Notes: generated by a model from the letters alone, not told the origin. Positions 26,245-34,837 are shown, counted from the stretch's first letter. The stretch is DNA of 37,336 bases from Porphyromonadaceae bacterium CG2_30_38_12 (GCA_001873635.1 MNZK01000044.1:1-37336), one strand, 5' to 3'. Numbers and translations are program-made.

Positions 26245-26310
26245 ATATCAAAAAACAAAGCATTCATATCAAATAAATATATTGTATGAAACTTGGATAC
26301 GTTATTTTTG
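26245..26310 (+). promoter_or_regulatory. rhaA promoter with AraC-type direct repeats
   Basis: TATTTTTG (26303-26310) is the -7 element; TTG at 26282-26284 is 18 nt upstream. In front lie two exact ATATCAAA copies at 26245 and 26266, 21 bp apart (two helical turns), and a near copy GTATGAAA at 26284. This is the layout expected of an AraC-family activator site and fits control by the regulator encoded at 28805. Confidence 0.6.
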
Positions 26311-26364
26311 TAAGCTGAAATTTTAATGAAAAATTAATACAAAAACAATTATAATTTATTACAC

Positions 26365-27627
26365 ATGAAAAAAGAACAAATTCAGCAATCGTTCGAGATT
26401 GCAAAAGCACGCTATGCCGAAGTTGGCGTTGATGTACATAGAGCTATGAATGAGTTAGATAAACTCCCTATCTCGCTCCATTGTTGGCAAGCCGATGATG
26501 TTACTGGTTTTGAAAATCCTGACGGAATACTAACTGGAGGTATTCAAACAACTGGAAATTACCCTGGAAAAGCACGGAATATTGCCGAGCTTAGAGCTGA
26601 TATTGACAAAGCTATGGCGTTGATACCTGGAAATCATCGGGTAAATATTCATGCTTTTTATGGCGATTTTGGTGGACACTTTGTGGATCGCGACCAAATA
26701 GAACCCAAACATTTTCAGAGTTGGATTGATTGGGCAAAGGAGAAAAACTACAAACTTGATTTTAATTGCACCTGCTTCTCGCACGACAAGTCAGCTGATG
26801 GCTTAACGCTTTCGCATCCCGACCCCGAAATTCGCAAATTTTGGATAGAGCATGTGATTCGTAGTCGCAAAATAGCCGAGGAAATGGGACGCCAATTGGG
26901 CTCAAAATGTATGCACAATATCTGGATTCCTGATGGGTCGAAAGACATTACGGTGAACCGTTTGCAATACCGTAAAAATCTCAAAGAATCGTTGGATACG
27001 ATTTTTGAATACAAAACGGATGATAATTTGATGCGTGATTGTATCGAGAGTAAACTCTTTGGTATTGGTGCTGAGAGCTATACAGTTGGTTCGCACGAAT
27101 TTTATTTGGGCTATGGTGTTCGCAATAATGTTTTAGTTACCTTGGACGCCGGGCATTTTCACCCTACCGAATTGATTTCAGATAAAATTTCTTCTTTATT
27201 ACTCTATTTACCCGAAGTAATGTTACACGTAACGCGAGGCATTCGTTGGGATAGCGATCATGTGGTTATTCTTAACGAAGAATTGCTTGCTATTGCACAA
27301 GAAATTGTTCGTGCCGATGCTGTTGATAAAGTTCATGTGGGCTTGGATTATTTTGATGCCTCTATAAATCGTATTGGCGCTTATGTGGTAGGTGTTCGTG
27401 CTACTCAAAAAGCTTTGATGCAGGCATTGCTCGAACCTTTGACCATGTTGCGAGCAATGGAAGCTAAGGGGCAAAAATTTGAACGTTTAGCCTTGTTGGA
27501 GGAAGCAAAATCTCTTCCTTGGAATGCTGTTTTCGATTATTATTGTATGCAAAAAGGGGTACTTGTTGGTCAGGATTATATTGCTGATATTCAAAAGTAT
27601 GAAACAGATGTTACCTCCAAACGATAA
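26365..27627 (+). CDS. rhaA: L-rhamnose isomerase
   Basis: Converts L-rhamnose to L-rhamnulose in the cytosol, the first intracellular step of rhamnose breakdown. The 420-residue TIM-barrel protein matches the family throughout: ISLHCWQADDVTGFE, GGIQTTGNYPGKARN, NIHAFYGDFGG, LDFNCTCFSH. Likely metal and catalytic residues lie in GIGAESYTVGSHEFY (Glu237), LDAGHFHPTE (Asp261, His264, His266), RWDSDHV (Asp296, Asp298) and LDYFDAS (Asp328, Asp331). Followed after 18 nt by rhaT. The rhamnulokinase and aldolase genes needed downstream in the pathway are not in this window. Confidence 0.97.
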   Translation: MKKEQIQQSFEIAKARYAEVGVDVHRAMNELDKLPISLHCWQADDVTGFENPDGILTGGIQTTGNYPGKARNIAELRADIDKAMALIPGNHRVNIHAFYGDFGGHFVDRDQIEPKHFQSWIDWAKEKNYKLDFNCTCFSHDKSADGLTLSHPDPEIRKFWIEHVIRSRKIAEEMGRQLGSKCMHNIWIPDGSKDITVNRLQYRKNLKESLDTIFEYKTDDNLMRDCIESKLFGIGAESYTVGSHEFYLGYGVRNNVLVTLDAGHFHPTELISDKISSLLLYLPEVMLHVTRGIRWDSDHVVILNEELLAIAQEIVRADAVDKVHVGLDYFDASINRIGAYVVGVRATQKALMQALLEPLTMLRAMEAKGQKFERLALLEEAKSLPWNAVFDYYCMQKGVLVGQDYIADIQKYETDVTSKR

Positions 27628-27645
27628 CCCAACATATTGAATATT

Positions 27646-28719
27646 ATGAATGCACTATTAGGTATTTTATTTCATTCTATAGGTGGTTTTGCATCCGGAA
27701 GTTTTTACATGCCTTACAATAAAGTGAAAGGATGGGCATGGGAAAGCTTTTGGATTGTAGGTGGTTTGTTTTCGTGGCTCATTGTGCCTCCTTTAGCAGC
27801 ATGGATAACCATACCCAATTTCACGGGTATTATTGCTGCAAGTTCCATGCAAATTCTTTTTATTACTTTTGTGATGGGATTATTCTGGGGCATTGGTGGC
27901 TTAACCTACGGCTTAGGGGTTCGCTATTTGGGTATGTCGTTGGGCAATTCTGTGGTTCTTGGCTTCTGTGCTGCTTTTGGAGCTATTGTTCCTTCTATTT
28001 ATTACAGTATTGTTCCTACTGAAGGCAAGGTTTCGTTCACCGATATGATTTCTAATTCGGGAGGACAATTGGTCTTGCTTGGCGTTTTAGTGTGCTTGGT
28101 AGGTATTGCTATTTCGGGCAAAGCTGGTATGATGAAGGAAAATGAACTCACCGAAGATCAACAAAAAGCAAGTGTTGCTGAATTTAGTTTGGTAAAAGGA
28201 TTGATAATTGCTGTCTTCTCTGGAATATTAAGCTCCTTTTTTAATTTTGGTATTGAAGCCGGAAAACCAATGGCAGAGGTTGCTAATGATGCTTGGAAGG
28301 CTATAAACCCAGGTCAGGGTGAGTTCTTGTACCAGAATAATGTTACCTACGTTGTTTTGTTGTGGGGTGGTTTGACTACCAATTTTATCTGGACAACCAT
28401 TTTGAGTTTGAAGAATAAATCGTATCGTAATTTTACGGATAAAAAAACGCCTATTTCTAAAAATATTATCTTTTCGGCAATGGCAGGAACGGTTTGGTTT
28501 ATGCAGTTTTTCTTTTATGGTATGGGCGAGAGTAAATTGGGTAATGGTGCAAGTTCATGGATTTTGCACATGTCCACCATTATTTTGACAGCCAATATGT
28601 GGGGCATTTATCGAAAAGAATGGTCTGGGGTGGCACCTAAAACCAAACGAACCATTACACTTGGTATTGCGATTATTATTTTTTCAGTGGTGCTGGTTGG
28701 AATAGGAAATTCAATGTAA
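27646..28719 (+). CDS. rhaT: L-rhamnose/proton symporter
   Basis: An inner-membrane rhamnose transporter of 357 residues with about ten hydrophobic segments (E. coli RhaT 344). Family sequence is evident: LLGILFHSIGGFASGSFYMPYNKVKGWAWESFWIVGGLFSW at the N-terminus, GGLTYGLGVRYLGMSLGNSVVLG, GILSSFFNFGIEAG and FFFYGMGESKLG. The ATG giving MNALLGIL is chosen over an upstream TTG. Translated from the same transcript as rhaA, and ended by a terminator before the AraC gene. Confidence 0.96.
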   Translation: MNALLGILFHSIGGFASGSFYMPYNKVKGWAWESFWIVGGLFSWLIVPPLAAWITIPNFTGIIAASSMQILFITFVMGLFWGIGGLTYGLGVRYLGMSLGNSVVLGFCAAFGAIVPSIYYSIVPTEGKVSFTDMISNSGGQLVLLGVLVCLVGIAISGKAGMMKENELTEDQQKASVAEFSLVKGLIIAVFSGILSSFFNFGIEAGKPMAEVANDAWKAINPGQGEFLYQNNVTYVVLLWGGLTTNFIWTTILSLKNKSYRNFTDKKTPISKNIIFSAMAGTVWFMQFFFYGMGESKLGNGASSWILHMSTIILTANMWGIYRKEWSGVAPKTKRTITLGIAIIIFSVVLVGIGNSM

Positions 28720-28750
28720 TAAATTGATTTTTTCTGATTAAGTTAATTTA

Positions 28751-28778
28751 GGGGATACGGTTTGTATCCTCTTTTTTT
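28751..28778 (+). terminator. Rho-independent terminator after rhaT
   Basis: GGGGATAC pairs with GTATCCTC (one G-T pair) around the loop GGTTT and is followed by seven T. It separates rhaA-rhaT from the regulator; its T tract directly abuts the regulator -7 element. Confidence 0.85.
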
Positions 28779-28779
28779 C

Positions 28780-28787
28780 TATTTTTG
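28780..28787 (+). promoter_or_regulatory. AraC regulator promoter -7 (TATTTTTG)
   Basis: An exact TAnnTTTG match 17 bp before the regulator ATG. The upstream half of this promoter must lie within the rhaT terminator hairpin (TTTG at 28761-28764, 15 nt upstream), so the same DNA serves both. Confidence 0.55.
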
Positions 28788-28804
28788 TAAAAAAAATCAA
28801 TGCT

Positions 28805-29692
28805 ATGGATAAAAAAGTAAATTATTTGGTAACTAATGAGGAAGATGAGCTTTGGGGATTAATTGTTACCACAGTAGGTCGGCAAGAAATAACGGCTAAT
28901 GAAACTTATCCGCCGGCAACTCATCCTAAAGGCTATTATTTTCATGTAGATAAGGGACGCATTTTGAACGAATATCAATTACTGTATATTACGAATGGTC
29001 AGGGTGTGTTTACCTATGGTCAAAACAAACAATCGGAATTGATAACTGAGGGAAAAATGTTTTTTTTGATGCCTGGCGTTTGGCATACTTATCAACCAAC
29101 CGAAAATTCGGGCTGGAATGAATATTGGATTGGTTTTAAAGGTAGTGTCATCGAAAATGTTGTTCGTGAAGGTTTTTTCTTAAATCGTTCGCCGGTATAT
29201 AATATTGGCTTCAACGAACGCATCATCGATTTGTACTTTAAAGCCATTGAAATTGCAAATGAGGAGCGGGCTGGTTACCAGCAAGCTTTAGCCGGAATTG
29301 TAATGCATATATTAGGCTTGATGTATTACAGGGATAAGACACGGGGATTTGAAGATGAAGAATTGATTGGCAAAATAAATAAAGCAAAGGTGATGATGCG
29401 TGAGTCGGTTTACAAAAATATTTTATCCGAAGATATTTCAGCATCCTTAAACATCAGCTACTCTGGTTTTCGTAAAGCTTTTAAAGAGCTAACGGGTATT
29501 TCACCTAACAAATACATCATGGAGCTCAAACTGAGTGAAGTGAAATTACTGCTTTCTACTACTTCGCAATCGGTGAAGCAAATATCCTATTTGCTCAATT
29601 TTGAAAACCCAGAATATTTTCACGTTTTTTTTAAAAAACGAACTGGACTCACCCCTATGGAATATCGATCTTCTGCCGAAATAAAGGGATAA
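28805..29692 (+). CDS. rhaR: AraC-family regulator, probably of rhamnose genes
   Basis: A 295-residue transcription factor with an N-terminal cupin-type ligand domain (about 45-150: YQLLYITNGQGVFTYG...GKMFFLMPGVWHTYQP...GWNEYWIGFKG) and a C-terminal pair of helix-turn-helix motifs (about 195-288), ending in the AraC signature ISYLLNFENPEYFHVFFKKRTGLTPMEYR. Bacteroides thetaiotaomicron uses an AraC-type RhaR to activate rhamnose genes, and the position after rhaA-rhaT suggests the same. The ligand is presumably rhamnose; not shown by sequence. Candidate sites lie upstream of rhaA. Confidence 0.9.
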   Translation: MDKKVNYLVTNEEDELWGLIVTTVGRQEITANETYPPATHPKGYYFHVDKGRILNEYQLLYITNGQGVFTYGQNKQSELITEGKMFFLMPGVWHTYQPTENSGWNEYWIGFKGSVIENVVREGFFLNRSPVYNIGFNERIIDLYFKAIEIANEERAGYQQALAGIVMHILGLMYYRDKTRGFEDEELIGKINKAKVMMRESVYKNILSEDISASLNISYSGFRKAFKELTGISPNKYIMELKLSEVKLLLSTTSQSVKQISYLLNFENPEYFHVFFKKRTGLTPMEYRSSAEIKG

Positions 29693-29745
29693 TTCCTTAA
29701 ATAGATGGCTCTATTAGCTATTTGCTCGTTTTTAAAGCAATAAAA

Positions 29746-29781
29746 AAAATCTCCAAATAACTTTCGTTATTCGGAGATTTT
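29746..29781. terminator. Bidirectional terminator between araC gene and nifJ
   Basis: AAAATCTCC-A-AATAAC pairs with GTTATT-C-GGAGATTTT around TTTC, a 15-bp stem with one mismatch. T runs follow in both directions, longest on the minus strand (nifJ side). Confidence 0.9.
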
Positions 29782-29817
29782 AATTTTAATTCTCTTTTGA
29801 GAAATTATGGGTCTTTT

Positions 29818-32800
29818 TTAATATACTTGTTGTTCCAAACGTTTGTAGCCCGTGTAGCGCCATTTAGCGTTTTCTTCGGCTGCTTTGAATAGCTCTTCGG
29901 CTTCAGCAGGGAACTGTTTCGTAAGCGAGGTGTAGCGAACTTCACCTTTCAAGAAATCCTGGAACAATTCCCATTGTGGTTCTTTAGAATCTACAACCAT
30001 TGGGTTTTTGCCCTCAGCTTCCAAAGCTGGATTGTAACGATACAAATGCCAGTAACCGCATTTTACAGCTTTGTCTTGTTCTTCGTTGGCATGTCCCATG
30101 CCAGTAGTTAAACCATGGCTGATACAAGGCGAATATGCAATGATTAACGATGGTCCATCATAGGCTTCTGCTTCGCGAATGGCTTTCAGCGTTTGAGCTT
30201 GGTTAGCACCCATAGCTACTTGAGCTACATATACATATCCATAAGTTGTGGCTATCATACCCAAGTCTTTTTTACGCACTTTTTTGCCTGAGGCAGCAAA
30301 TTTAGCAACGGCACCTACTGGTGTCGATTTCGACGATTGACCACCTGTGTTGGAATAAACCTCTGTATCCAATACTAAAATGTTTACGTTTTTACCCGAA
30401 GCAATTACGTGATCTAAACCACCAAAGCCAATATCATAAGCCCAGCCATCGCCACCGATAATCCATTGCGATTTCTTGATTAAGTATTGTGATAAATCGG
30501 CAATTTGAGCACATTTGTCGCACTTACGTTCGTTAACCAACGGAACGATTTTGGATGCCAATTCTTTTGTTATGTCGCTGCTGTTGCAGTTTTCTATCCA
30601 TTCGCCAAATAATCCTTTCAATTCGTCAGAACAACAATCTTCGGCAATTGCTTCGGTCATTAATCGTTTCAGGCGCTCAGTCATTTGGTCGTTGGCAAAT
30701 ACCATTCCCAAGCCAAACTCAGCATTGTCCTCGAACAATGAATTTGCCCAAGCTGGTCCGCGACCTTCATCATTAGTTGTGTATGGAGTTGAAGGGGCTG
30801 ATGCAGAGTAGATTGAGCTACAACCTGTTGCATTAGCTACCAATTGATGATCACCAAATAGTTGTGACACTAATTTAACGTAAGGTGTTTCTCCGCAACC
30901 GGCACAAGCACCTGAGAATTCAAACAGCGGTGTTGCAAATTGTGAGTTTTTCACGTTGGCTTTTGTGTCCACCAAATGTTGTTTGGTTTTTACATTGTCC
31001 ACACAAAATTCCCAGTTTGTTTGATTTGCCATTTGCGATTCGATAGGCACCATTTTCAATGCTTTCCCGTTTTTATTGCCCGGGCAAACTTCAGCGCAGT
31101 TATCACAACCCAAACAGTCGAGTACATCCACTTGAATACGGAAGCTCATGTCGGCAAATTGTTTTCCATTGGCTTTCAGTGTGTCAGCTGCAAATGGAGC
31201 TTTGGAAGCCTCGTTGGTATCCAGTACAAACGGACGGATAGCAGCGTGAGGGCAAACGTAAGCACATTGATTACATTGGATACAATTATCTTTGTCCCAT
31301 ACAGGAACGAAAGCTGCCACTCCGCGTTTTTCAAATTTTGTAGTACCCTGATCCCAAGTGCCGTCTTCGCGACCCTTGAAAGCCGATACAGGTATGTCGT
31401 CGCCAGCTTGTGCGTTGACAGGTATGACGATGTTTTTAACCAAATCGGACATAGCAACATCCGAAATCAATTGATTTTCATCCGCCAAATTAGCCCACTC
31501 AGCAGGTACTTCAACTTGTACATATTCACCACCACGATCAACGGCAGCATAATTCATATTGATTACTTTTTCGCCTTTTTTACCATAAGATTTTACAATA
31601 GCGTATTTCATTTTTTCAACAGCCAATTTGTAAGGAATTACATTGGTTATTTTGAAAAATGTCGATTGCAAAATAGTGTTGGTACGATTTCCAAGTCCAA
31701 TTTCCTGCGCAATATTGGTAGCGTTGATTATATATAAGGTTATATTATTGGCAGCCAAGTATTTTTTTACATTTATTGGAAGGTTTTTTTGAACTTCTTC
31801 AGGCGTCCAAACGGTATTCAACAAGAAAGTACCATTCTTTTTTAATCCTTTGGTAACGTCGTACAAACGTAAGTAAGCCTGCACATGGCATGCTACAAAG
31901 TCGGGGGTGGTTACCAAATAAGTAGAGCGTATTGGCGTGTCGCCAAAACGAAGGTGAGAACAAGTAAATCCACCTGACTTTTTAGAATCGTAGGCAAAAT
32001 ATGCTTGTGAGTATTTGTCGGTATTATCTCCGATAATTTTGATAGAGTTTTTGTTGGCACCCACTGTGCCATCAGCACCTAAACCGTAGAATTTAGCTTC
32101 GTAAGTGCCAGCACCTCCCATGGGTATTTCTTCGCCAAGGTGCAGTGAAGTGAATGTAACATCGTCCACAATACCTACGGTGAATTGGTTGCGAGGCATT
32201 GGCAATGCTAAGTTTTGATATACAGCCAACACTTGAGCCGGAGTGAAGTCTTTTGAAGATAATCCATAACGGCCACCAACTACCAAAGGTTGATTTTCGA
32301 TGCCATACAATACATCTTTTACATCTAAATACAAAGGTTCGCCACCGGCACCAGGTTCTTTGGTACGGTCGAGTACACATACACGTTTCACTGTTTTTGG
32401 CATTACGGACAAGAAATGTTTGGCAGAGAAAGGACGGTACAAGTGAACGGAGATTAAACCTACTTTTTCGCCTTTAGCAGTCAGGTAATCAATACCTTCG
32501 CGAATGGCTTCGGTAGCGGAGCCCATTGCCACAACCATGCGCTCGGCGTCGGGTGCTCCATAGTAATCGAATAAACCATAGTTGCGACCGGTGATGGCGT
32601 TCAATTTAGTCAAATAATCTTCTACTATGCCAGGGATGGCATCGTAAAATGGATTACATGCTTCACGAGCCTGAAAATAAATGTCAGGATTTTGAGCGGT
32701 ACCTCGTACAACTGGGTGTTCGGGGCTTAAGGCACGGTTGCGAAATTCTTGCAAAGCTTCTTTGTCCAATAAATTAATTACGGCATCGCTATCAATTTCT

Positions 32801-33357
32801 TCAATTTTCTGTATTTCGTGTGAGGTACGGAATCCGTCGAAAAAATGTACGAAAGGAACGCGCGATTTAATAGATGCTAAATGGGCAATTGCTGCCATAT
32901 CCATTACTTCTTGCACCGAACCCGTTGCAAACATAGCGCAGCCAGTTTGGCGCACAGCCATTACATCCTGATGGTCGCCAAAAATTGAAAGAGCATGTGA
33001 AGCTAATGCACGAGCAGAAACGTGATAAACGCCCGGAAGCAATTCTCCGGCTACTTTATACATGTTTGGAATCATCAGCAACAAGCCTTGCGAAGCTGTG
33101 AAGGTCGAAGTCAATGCGCCAGCTTGTAACGAGCCGTGCATAGCAGCTGCAGCACCTGCTTCCGATTGCATTTCTTGCACTTGTACTTTTTCGCCGAACA
33201 TGTTTTTACGTCCGGTTGCAGCCCATTCGTCCACATACTCAGCCATGGTGGACGATGGCGTGATAGGATAGATAGCGGCTACTTCGCTGAACATATAAGC
33301 GATATGTGCAGCAGCCTGATTCCCATCACAGGTTAAAAATTTTTTTGTTTTTGCCAT
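29818..33357 (-). CDS. nifJ: Pyruvate:ferredoxin (flavodoxin) oxidoreductase
   Basis: A homodimeric PFOR of 1179 residues that oxidises pyruvate with CoA to acetyl-CoA and CO2, passing electrons to ferredoxin; central to anaerobic fermentation. Domains in order: pyrimidine-binding domain with YPITPSSTMAEYVDEW near the N-terminus, transketolase C-like and gamma domains (to about 680), a two-[4Fe-4S] ferredoxin domain (Cys692/695/698/702 and Cys748/751/754/758), a further cluster region with CAGCGETP (818-825) and the TPP-binding domain (GDGWAYDIGFGGLDH 969-983, LDTEVYSNTGGQSSKSTP). Length is normal for the fused form (about 1170-1200). No TAnnTTTG element is seen in the 76 bp upstream; it may depend on another promoter type or on read-through from the ATPase gene. 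Confidence 0.97.
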   Translation of the reverse strand: MAKTKKFLTCDGNQAAAHIAYMFSEVAAIYPITPSSTMAEYVDEWAATGRKNMFGEKVQVQEMQSEAGAAAAMHGSLQAGALTSTFTASQGLLLMIPNMYKVAGELLPGVYHVSARALASHALSIFGDHQDVMAVRQTGCAMFATGSVQEVMDMAAIAHLASIKSRVPFVHFFDGFRTSHEIQKIEEIDSDAVINLLDKEALQEFRNRALSPEHPVVRGTAQNPDIYFQAREACNPFYDAIPGIVEDYLTKLNAITGRNYGLFDYYGAPDAERMVVAMGSATEAIREGIDYLTAKGEKVGLISVHLYRPFSAKHFLSVMPKTVKRVCVLDRTKEPGAGGEPLYLDVKDVLYGIENQPLVVGGRYGLSSKDFTPAQVLAVYQNLALPMPRNQFTVGIVDDVTFTSLHLGEEIPMGGAGTYEAKFYGLGADGTVGANKNSIKIIGDNTDKYSQAYFAYDSKKSGGFTCSHLRFGDTPIRSTYLVTTPDFVACHVQAYLRLYDVTKGLKKNGTFLLNTVWTPEEVQKNLPINVKKYLAANNITLYIINATNIAQEIGLGNRTNTILQSTFFKITNVIPYKLAVEKMKYAIVKSYGKKGEKVINMNYAAVDRGGEYVQVEVPAEWANLADENQLISDVAMSDLVKNIVIPVNAQAGDDIPVSAFKGREDGTWDQGTTKFEKRGVAAFVPVWDKDNCIQCNQCAYVCPHAAIRPFVLDTNEASKAPFAADTLKANGKQFADMSFRIQVDVLDCLGCDNCAEVCPGNKNGKALKMVPIESQMANQTNWEFCVDNVKTKQHLVDTKANVKNSQFATPLFEFSGACAGCGETPYVKLVSQLFGDHQLVANATGCSSIYSASAPSTPYTTNDEGRGPAWANSLFEDNAEFGLGMVFANDQMTERLKRLMTEAIAEDCCSDELKGLFGEWIENCNSSDITKELASKIVPLVNERKCDKCAQIADLSQYLIKKSQWIIGGDGWAYDIGFGGLDHVIASGKNVNILVLDTEVYSNTGGQSSKSTPVGAVAKFAASGKKVRKKDLGMIATTYGYVYVAQVAMGANQAQTLKAIREAEAYDGPSLIIAYSPCISHGLTTGMGHANEEQDKAVKCGYWHLYRYNPALEAEGKNPMVVDSKEPQWELFQDFLKGEVRYTSLTKQFPAEAEELFKAAEENAKWRYTGYKRLEQQVY

Positions 33358-33433
33358 TTTGTTTGAAAATTAGTTATTTTTGAGTTGTCATGTCGATTGT
33401 AGTTTTCTGAAGCCTCTTTAAGTGTTTGGAGTA

Positions 33434-34609
33434 TTAATACAGAAAACCAAAAAGCCACAACGGAATTTCATTTTTTTGTCCCACGCGCTTATCGGCAACT
33501 GCATAAAACATTTTGCTCGAAAATTTATGTTTTGATTGGTTATCGCATTTAAAATGAAGTTGTTGGTCGATACAAAAATCTTGTTCATTTTTGCCAATAT
33601 TCACTTTGTGTTTTGAACGGAGGCTGTTGTAAAAAAATGTTTTGTAAGCAGTGTCGTCGTTTTTTAATTCAGGAAAAACAGTGTGCATGATATTCGTATT
33701 TTGCACGTAAATCTGTTTTGGCTTTTTTGGAAATTCATCGCCTTGTGCATACAAAAGGTTAATAAGACGAGCATCTTTTAAATACTTTATATAGTTCATA
33801 ATAGTAGCTCGCGAGGTTTCAATTTCGTTGCTAAGCTGACTTACATTTGGTCCAGCAGGTGCAGCTTCTATTAATAAATAAAGCAATTTACGGATTTTAG
33901 ATAGGTATTTTAAATCTATTTGTTTTATTAGTAAAATATCCACTTCGAGCATCATGTTCATTGTTTTGAGCAAGTTTTCCGAAAAATCTCTTTTTTCCAT
34001 ATGAAATGGGTAATAACCATATTCCAAATAATTCGAAAAAAAATCGAGTGGATTTATCTTGTTCGAAATGCTTCGTGCTATATCTACATGGTTTTTAGTT
34101 AGTTGCTCTAACTTTATGACCTTAAATTCGTTGTTGGTATTGTGGTTCAAAAATTCACGAAATGAAAAACCGCGTAAGTTATATACTTGAATAATGTCAT
34201 GCAAATCTGGATTGTCGTTTTTCAAACGCATCACGGATGAACCGGTAAATATTATTTTAAGGTTAGGAAAACGGTCGTAGCAGTTTCTTAATTCTTTCGA
34301 CCAGTTTTCATATTTGAATGTTTGGTCTAAAAGCAACGTTTTTCCTCCTTGAGAGCTGAATTTTTCGGCAAACTCTTCTAACGTGTGTTGGGTAAAATAA
34401 AAATTGTTGAAGTTTACATACAAGCAGCAACGATTAATTCCAAAATGTTCTTTCGCATATTGAAGTAGAAATGTTGTTTTTCCTACACCGCGACTGCCCT
34501 TAATACCTATTAACCGATGCGACCAATCTATTTCGTCCATCAATTGACGGCGAATAGGGGATTGTACGTGCTCAATTAAATAATTATGGGTTTTATAGAA
34601 CGACTCCAT
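33434..34609 (-). CDS. DUF4143-type ATPase with altered Walker B and C-terminal motif
   Basis: A 391-residue member of the AAA_14/DUF4143 ATPases common in Bacteroidetes. Walker A GSRGVGKT is at 38-45, sensor KIIFTGSS follows near 123, then a winged-helix region (VSQLSNEIETSRATIMNYIKYLKDARLI) and the family ending IPLWLFGFLY. Two departures from the family: Walker B reads LLLDQTFKY (Asp95-Gln96) where LFLDEIHKY is usual, so the catalytic Glu is Gln; and the C-terminal nuclease-like FEVGGKxK reads FKCDNQSK, losing the acidic residue. ATP may be bound but poorly hydrolysed. The ATG giving MESFYKTHN is preferred over the ORF-track start, which includes the promoter. Family function is unknown. 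Confidence 0.88.
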   Translation of the reverse strand: MESFYKTHNYLIEHVQSPIRRQLMDEIDWSHRLIGIKGSRGVGKTTFLLQYAKEHFGINRCCLYVNFNNFYFTQHTLEEFAEKFSSQGGKTLLLDQTFKYENWSKELRNCYDRFPNLKIIFTGSSVMRLKNDNPDLHDIIQVYNLRGFSFREFLNHNTNNEFKVIKLEQLTKNHVDIARSISNKINPLDFFSNYLEYGYYPFHMEKRDFSENLLKTMNMMLEVDILLIKQIDLKYLSKIRKLLYLLIEAAPAGPNVSQLSNEIETSRATIMNYIKYLKDARLINLLYAQGDEFPKKPKQIYVQNTNIMHTVFPELKNDDTAYKTFFYNSLRSKHKVNIGKNEQDFCIDQQLHFKCDNQSKHKFSSKMFYAVADKRVGQKNEIPLWLFGFLY

Positions 34610-34626
34610 GCTTAAAAAATTTTTTG

Positions 34627-34659
34627 CAAAGATATATAAAACATTGCATTTTGCAATGT
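34627..34659 (-). promoter_or_regulatory. ATPase gene promoter with palindrome
   Basis: TATCTTTG (34627-34634, minus strand) lies 18 bp before the ATPase ATG. Just upstream is the perfect palindrome ACATTGCA-ttt-TGCAATGT (34641-34659), which covers the spacer and approaches the -33 region, so a bound dimeric protein would block the promoter. Confidence 0.6.
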
Positions 34660-34760
34660 GGAGATGGCAAAATATTGTATTTATTATTCTTAAATTATTG
34701 CTTGTATAATAACATGTTGTAAAACATGTATTTTGACAATGACCAAACTTTAAATTAAAA

Positions 34761-34768
34761 TATCTTTG
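34761..34768 (+). promoter_or_regulatory. fucP promoter -7 (TATCTTTG)
   Basis: An exact TAnnTTTG match 70 bp before the fucP ATG. No strong -33 element is seen. The tandem TCAGCACA site starts 9 bp downstream, at the expected transcription start. Confidence 0.65.
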
Positions 34769-34776
34769 CAACGCTA

Positions 34777-34794
34777 TCAGCATAGTTCAGCACA
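34777..34794 (+). promoter_or_regulatory. Tandem operator for the GntR regulator, site 1
   Basis: TCAGCATAGTTCAGCACA is two TCAGCAYA units 10 bp apart, placed over the predicted start of fucP transcription. An almost identical copy lies at 37301-37318, after the regulator gene. Position and recurrence suggest a repressor site. Confidence 0.65.
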
Positions 34795-34837
34795 GACAAA
34801 TTAATATTAAAAAGTATTCTAAATTGCAGTTATTTTT

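Noticed and set aside
30976-31737. 253-codon plus-strand ORF
   Set aside because: It lies wholly antisense to nifJ, whose protein is recognised along its full length; the antisense product is unrecognisable and rich in His/Phe/Ile, as antisense frames of such genes are.
33375-33382. TATTTTTG on the plus strand before nifJ
   Set aside because: It points away from nifJ into the end of the ATPase gene and has no gene to drive.
33434-34609. DUF4143 ATPase as an anti-phage defence system
   Set aside because: No partner effector or other defence gene adjoins it, and the family is widespread; context gives no support.
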